From: Basidiobolus meristosporus CBS 931.73
Lineage: Eukaryota > Basidiobolomycota > Basidiobolomycetes > Basidiobolales > Basidiobolaceae
Length of the DNA: 48,222 nt
NCBI GenBank assembly: GCA_002104905.1
Contig: MCFE01000668.1
Coordinates: 1 to 48,222, forward strand
Direction: 5' to 3'
Part shown: positions 46,091 to 48,222 of the stretch, in pieces
Layout: every line of letters begins with the position of its first letter
How positions within the stretch are numbered: the stretch's first letter is position 1
Translations under genes and position numbers: made by a program
The notes under the pieces: generated by a model
Database searches by the model: none
What the model saw: the letters and a program-made list of their open reading frames with translations, nothing else
What the model was told of the DNA's origin: nothing

Positions 46091-47734
46091 TTTCTTGATT
46101 TTTTCACCAGTTTCTCTCTCCACCATGGCTTTAAACTCCCTGAACTTAGACAGAGCTTCTTCCTTTCTCTCCATGAAGTAGACCCATGTGTATCTTGTAT
46201 AATCATCAATAAAAGTGAATAAATACTTCATCCCGCCTAAGGATAAATTTTGCATAGGTCCACACAGATCTGAGTGAATTAGATCTAATTTTTTCTTAGT
46301 TTTGATTAACCCAGAGCTCTTGAACGGTTGTCTGGCTTGTTTCCCATATATGCAGGCTTCACAGTGCTCCAAATTAGCTGGGGGATCAATTTTTACTCCA
46401 GAAATTAGCTGATCTTTGATCATTTTGCACAAATAAACAAAATTGATGTGCCCAAATCTCCTGTGCCAAAGCATTGGTGTTTCTTCATTTAAGTTACTTA
46501 TATTGGCTTCCAGATATGATGGAATATAAGTCAACTTGTATAGATTCTGATCTCTGATGCCCGAAGCAATATGAGCACCATTTTGATCAGTGATCCTGCA
46601 TCCAGAATTGTCAAAACTGAAACTGAGTCCTTCTGCTGTGGCCTTGCTTACAGAGAGTAGGTTCTTGGCTATTTCTGGTACATAGAGTACTTCTTTAAAG
46701 GTCAGTGTATGGCTTCCTTCACTGCTTCTAAGGTTTACTTGGATAGTTCCTTCTCCCACTGCATCAAGTGTTCTATCATCACCCATGAAAACCTTCTTAA
46801 TTGGAATTTCTTGATATTGGGTAAAAAGTTCTTTTTGGTGTGTAAAGTGTTGCAAAGCTCCAGAGTCAATATACCACGTCTGAGAATCCTTGTTTGTGGT
46901 CATATTTAGTGCAGATACAAATAGTCTATCTTCAGTTGTTGCAGCATTTCCATATTCAGGCTTTTTTTGCTGATAATCTCTCTTTCTGAAACACCGGTCT
47001 GATGTATGTCCTTTCCTTTTGCAGTAGTTGCAAAATAGGTTGCTGTTGCCTTTGTAGGGTCTTGGGTACCTCCTTTGTTGGTTATCATTGCTTATTAAAG
47101 CATTTTCTTCTTCCTTCTTATTAGCGCTTGATTTTCTTAATTCTTCATCCAGGAGCCTTCCATATACGTAATTTAAGGTCAAATCTTCAGTTCTGGACTC
47201 TAGGGCTGATACAAGGCCCTGAAACTCGTCTGTCAGGCTATTCAGGATGGTAACTATCACATCCTCATCAGTAGTTGGTACGCCCACAGATTCCATCTCA
47301 TCTACCAGCAGGGTAATTCTGTTAATTAGATTTTTCATTTCTTCTCCTGGCAGCATCTTTGTAGTAAAGAATTTTCTTCTCAGATACATTTTCTTGGCAG
47401 CTGAACATGACTGGTAGGTGTCTTCTAATGCCTTCCAGGCATTCTTTGCCGTTTTTGCTCTTGAGCATTGAATTAGCAATTTGTCCTTGACATTAAGGCA
47501 AATGCAGTTAAAGGCACTTTGTTCTTTCTTCTGGTACTTTAAGGTTTCCTCTCCCACGTTTTTAGGAGGGCATTCTTCTCCCATGACAACATCCCAAAGG
47601 CCTCTTTCTTGTAGCAGCATCTTCATCTTCACCTTCCACACTTGGTAGTTAGAGCCATCCAACTTTTCAGCAGAGGGAAAAATTCCAGTAATAGCAGTAG
47701 TAGACATTGCAGAGAGTGACAGCTTGGGGCTCAT
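46022..47734 (-). CDS. Copia gag-protease-integrase N-terminal part
   Basis: 570 codons from ATG 47734, five bases inside the 5' LTR; a second ATG at codon 10 is possible. Residues 1 to about 215 are Gag; a CCHC zinc knuckle is at C235-C238-H243-C248; the protease motif DSGA is at 290-293; the integrase HHCC zinc site is at H424, H429, C458, C461; and the first catalytic Asp of the integrase core is about D489 (HSDLCGP). Normal homology stops at about codon 548, at a run of five As (46089-46093), after which the frame is wrong and ends at 46022. Restoring the frame by one base continues the integrase, so a single-base indel is inferred. Confidence 0.9.
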   Translation of the reverse strand: MSPKLSLSAMSTTAITGIFPSAEKLDGSNYQVWKVKMKMLLQERGLWDVVMGEECPPKNVGEETLKYQKKEQSAFNCICLNVKDKLLIQCSRAKTAKNAWKALEDTYQSCSAAKKMYLRRKFFTTKMLPGEEMKNLINRITLLVDEMESVGVPTTDEDVIVTILNSLTDEFQGLVSALESRTEDLTLNYVYGRLLDEELRKSSANKKEEENALISNDNQQRRYPRPYKGNSNLFCNYCKRKGHTSDRCFRKRDYQQKKPEYGNAATTEDRLFVSALNMTTNKDSQTWYIDSGALQHFTHQKELFTQYQEIPIKKVFMGDDRTLDAVGEGTIQVNLRSSEGSHTLTFKEVLYVPEIAKNLLSVSKATAEGLSFSFDNSGCRITDQNGAHIASGIRDQNLYKLTYIPSYLEANISNLNEETPMLWHRRFGHINFVYLCKMIKDQLISGVKIDPPANLEHCEACIYGKQARQPFKSSGLIKTKKKLDLIHSDLCGPMQNLSLGGMKYLFTFIDDYTRYTWVYFMERKEEALSKFREFKAMVERETGEKIKKNALKMVENIPPNSSSTSAKFMG

Positions 47735-47738
47735 AACC

Positions 47739-48087
47739 TGTTGTAAGAGTCTTGGAGATATTGGAAGTGATTAGGAGAACAAGTAGATTATGTGGTTTTC
47801 ACTTAATGATTTATTGAATGTAAAAGTGGTATTTATACTTTTACCTGGTCTTGGCATTACAAACACGTAGAATAGGTTAAGGAAGGTCCCAAGAACATGT
47901 GTGCAAAGTTTGGGGCTGTTTGGACAACTTTGAGAATTTTCATGTTCTGGGTACCTGGTATTTTGGTGAAAATATTTTAAGTAAATCCCGACAAGGAATT
48001 TGGTCAGTATTTTCTAGGATTTGAAGGTAATGATCTAAGTGACTAAGTTAGGTGAATATTTAGGTGGAAATACAAATTTTTACAACA
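47739..48087 (-). repeat. 5' LTR of the copia element
   Basis: 349 bp, same ends and sequence as the 3' LTR. On the minus strand it would carry the promoter of the element; the GGTTATGAGCC just inside is the likely primer-binding region and overlaps the gag start. Confidence 0.95.
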
Positions 48088-48222
48088 AATATGACTTGGG
48101 TGGAAAAAACTAGCCATGATCCTTGTAATATTTCCTATGCTGTCTGCATACTTCAGGGCTGAGAGGGCTTGCTACAATAGCTACATGGTCTTTTTTCTTT
48201 TCTCTTACGGTGCTGAGTCAAA
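48088..48222 (-). pseudogene. Plavaka-type transposase copy B, N-terminal fragment (cut off by window end)
   Basis: Its reverse complement matches about 35848-36000 of copy A (RPC-x-YCSK region) and joins directly to the sequence at 43403 if the copia element and one AATAT are removed. The fragment has stops and runs off the window. Confidence 0.65.

Larger units (their letters stand above)
43404..48087 (-). mobile_element. Full-length Ty1/copia LTR retrotransposon
   Basis: 4684 bp with two 349-bp LTRs, flanked by the 5-bp target duplication AATAT (43399-43403 and 48088-48092). The internal part encodes Gag, protease, integrase, reverse transcriptase and RNase H in copia order on the minus strand. 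One frameshift separates the two long frames. It is inserted in Plavaka copy B. Confidence 0.95.

Noticed and set aside
46022-46100. Programmed ribosomal frameshift between the two copia frames
   Set aside because: The break falls inside the integrase core, not between gag and pol, at a plain A run. A mutation or sequencing error is simpler.
1-48222. CRISPR arrays, operons, ribosome binding sites
   Set aside because: The spliceosomal introns, TATA/polyA signals and gene families are eukaryotic, and no array of regularly spaced short repeats was seen.

Overview
The window is nuclear DNA of a filamentous fungus, probably an early-diverging (zygomycete-grade) one. The evidence is a complete White Collar-1 type blue-light receptor/GATA factor, a Cla4/PAK-type PH+CRIB module, a self-sufficient CYP505-type P450, many short introns (about 54-132 bp) with GT..AG ends and CTAAC/CTGAC branch points, and TATA boxes close to several start codons. 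The species cannot be named from this sequence.

Layout. From 1 to 31.8 kb the DNA is gene-bearing with long intergenic spacers. It holds: a P450-reductase fusion with a ubiquitin/doublecortin-like N-terminal extension (4760-1122, minus); a four-exon PH-CRIB protein that looks like a Cla4 kinase without its kinase (6660-7574); a seven-exon RhoGAP-like protein lacking the arginine-finger segment (9251-10940); a four-finger C2H2 factor (11845-12336); a 12-exon WC-1 homologue (16045-12887, minus); a large inverted duplication (about 20.0-26.1 kb) carrying two C2H2 genes on each arm; an F-box protein (27115-28770); and a small secreted pacifastin-like protease inhibitor (29794-30027). From about 32.2 kb to the end the window is a transposon nest. 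It contains a decayed copia relic with a solo LTR inserted in it, gypsy-like scraps, two head-on decayed Plavaka/Tnp2-type (CACTA superfamily) transposons, a 731-bp foldback MITE inside one of them, and a full-length young copia element (43404-48087) with identical 349-bp LTRs and an AATAT target duplication inside the same transposon.

Functional themes. The PH-CRIB and RhoGAP-like genes are neighbours that both point to Rho/Cdc42 signalling; both look like reduced or regulatory forms of catalytic proteins. The five C2H2 genes belong to one family (four fingers, short hydrophobic N-terminus with an M-[ND]-L-x-F-[IL]-L start), four of them made by one inverted duplication. The WC-1 gene retains the LOV cysteine, two further PAS domains and, behind two small introns, a C-terminal GATA finger. 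All exon structures were built by hand from reading frame, splice signals and family resemblance; none was checked with transcripts or database searches.
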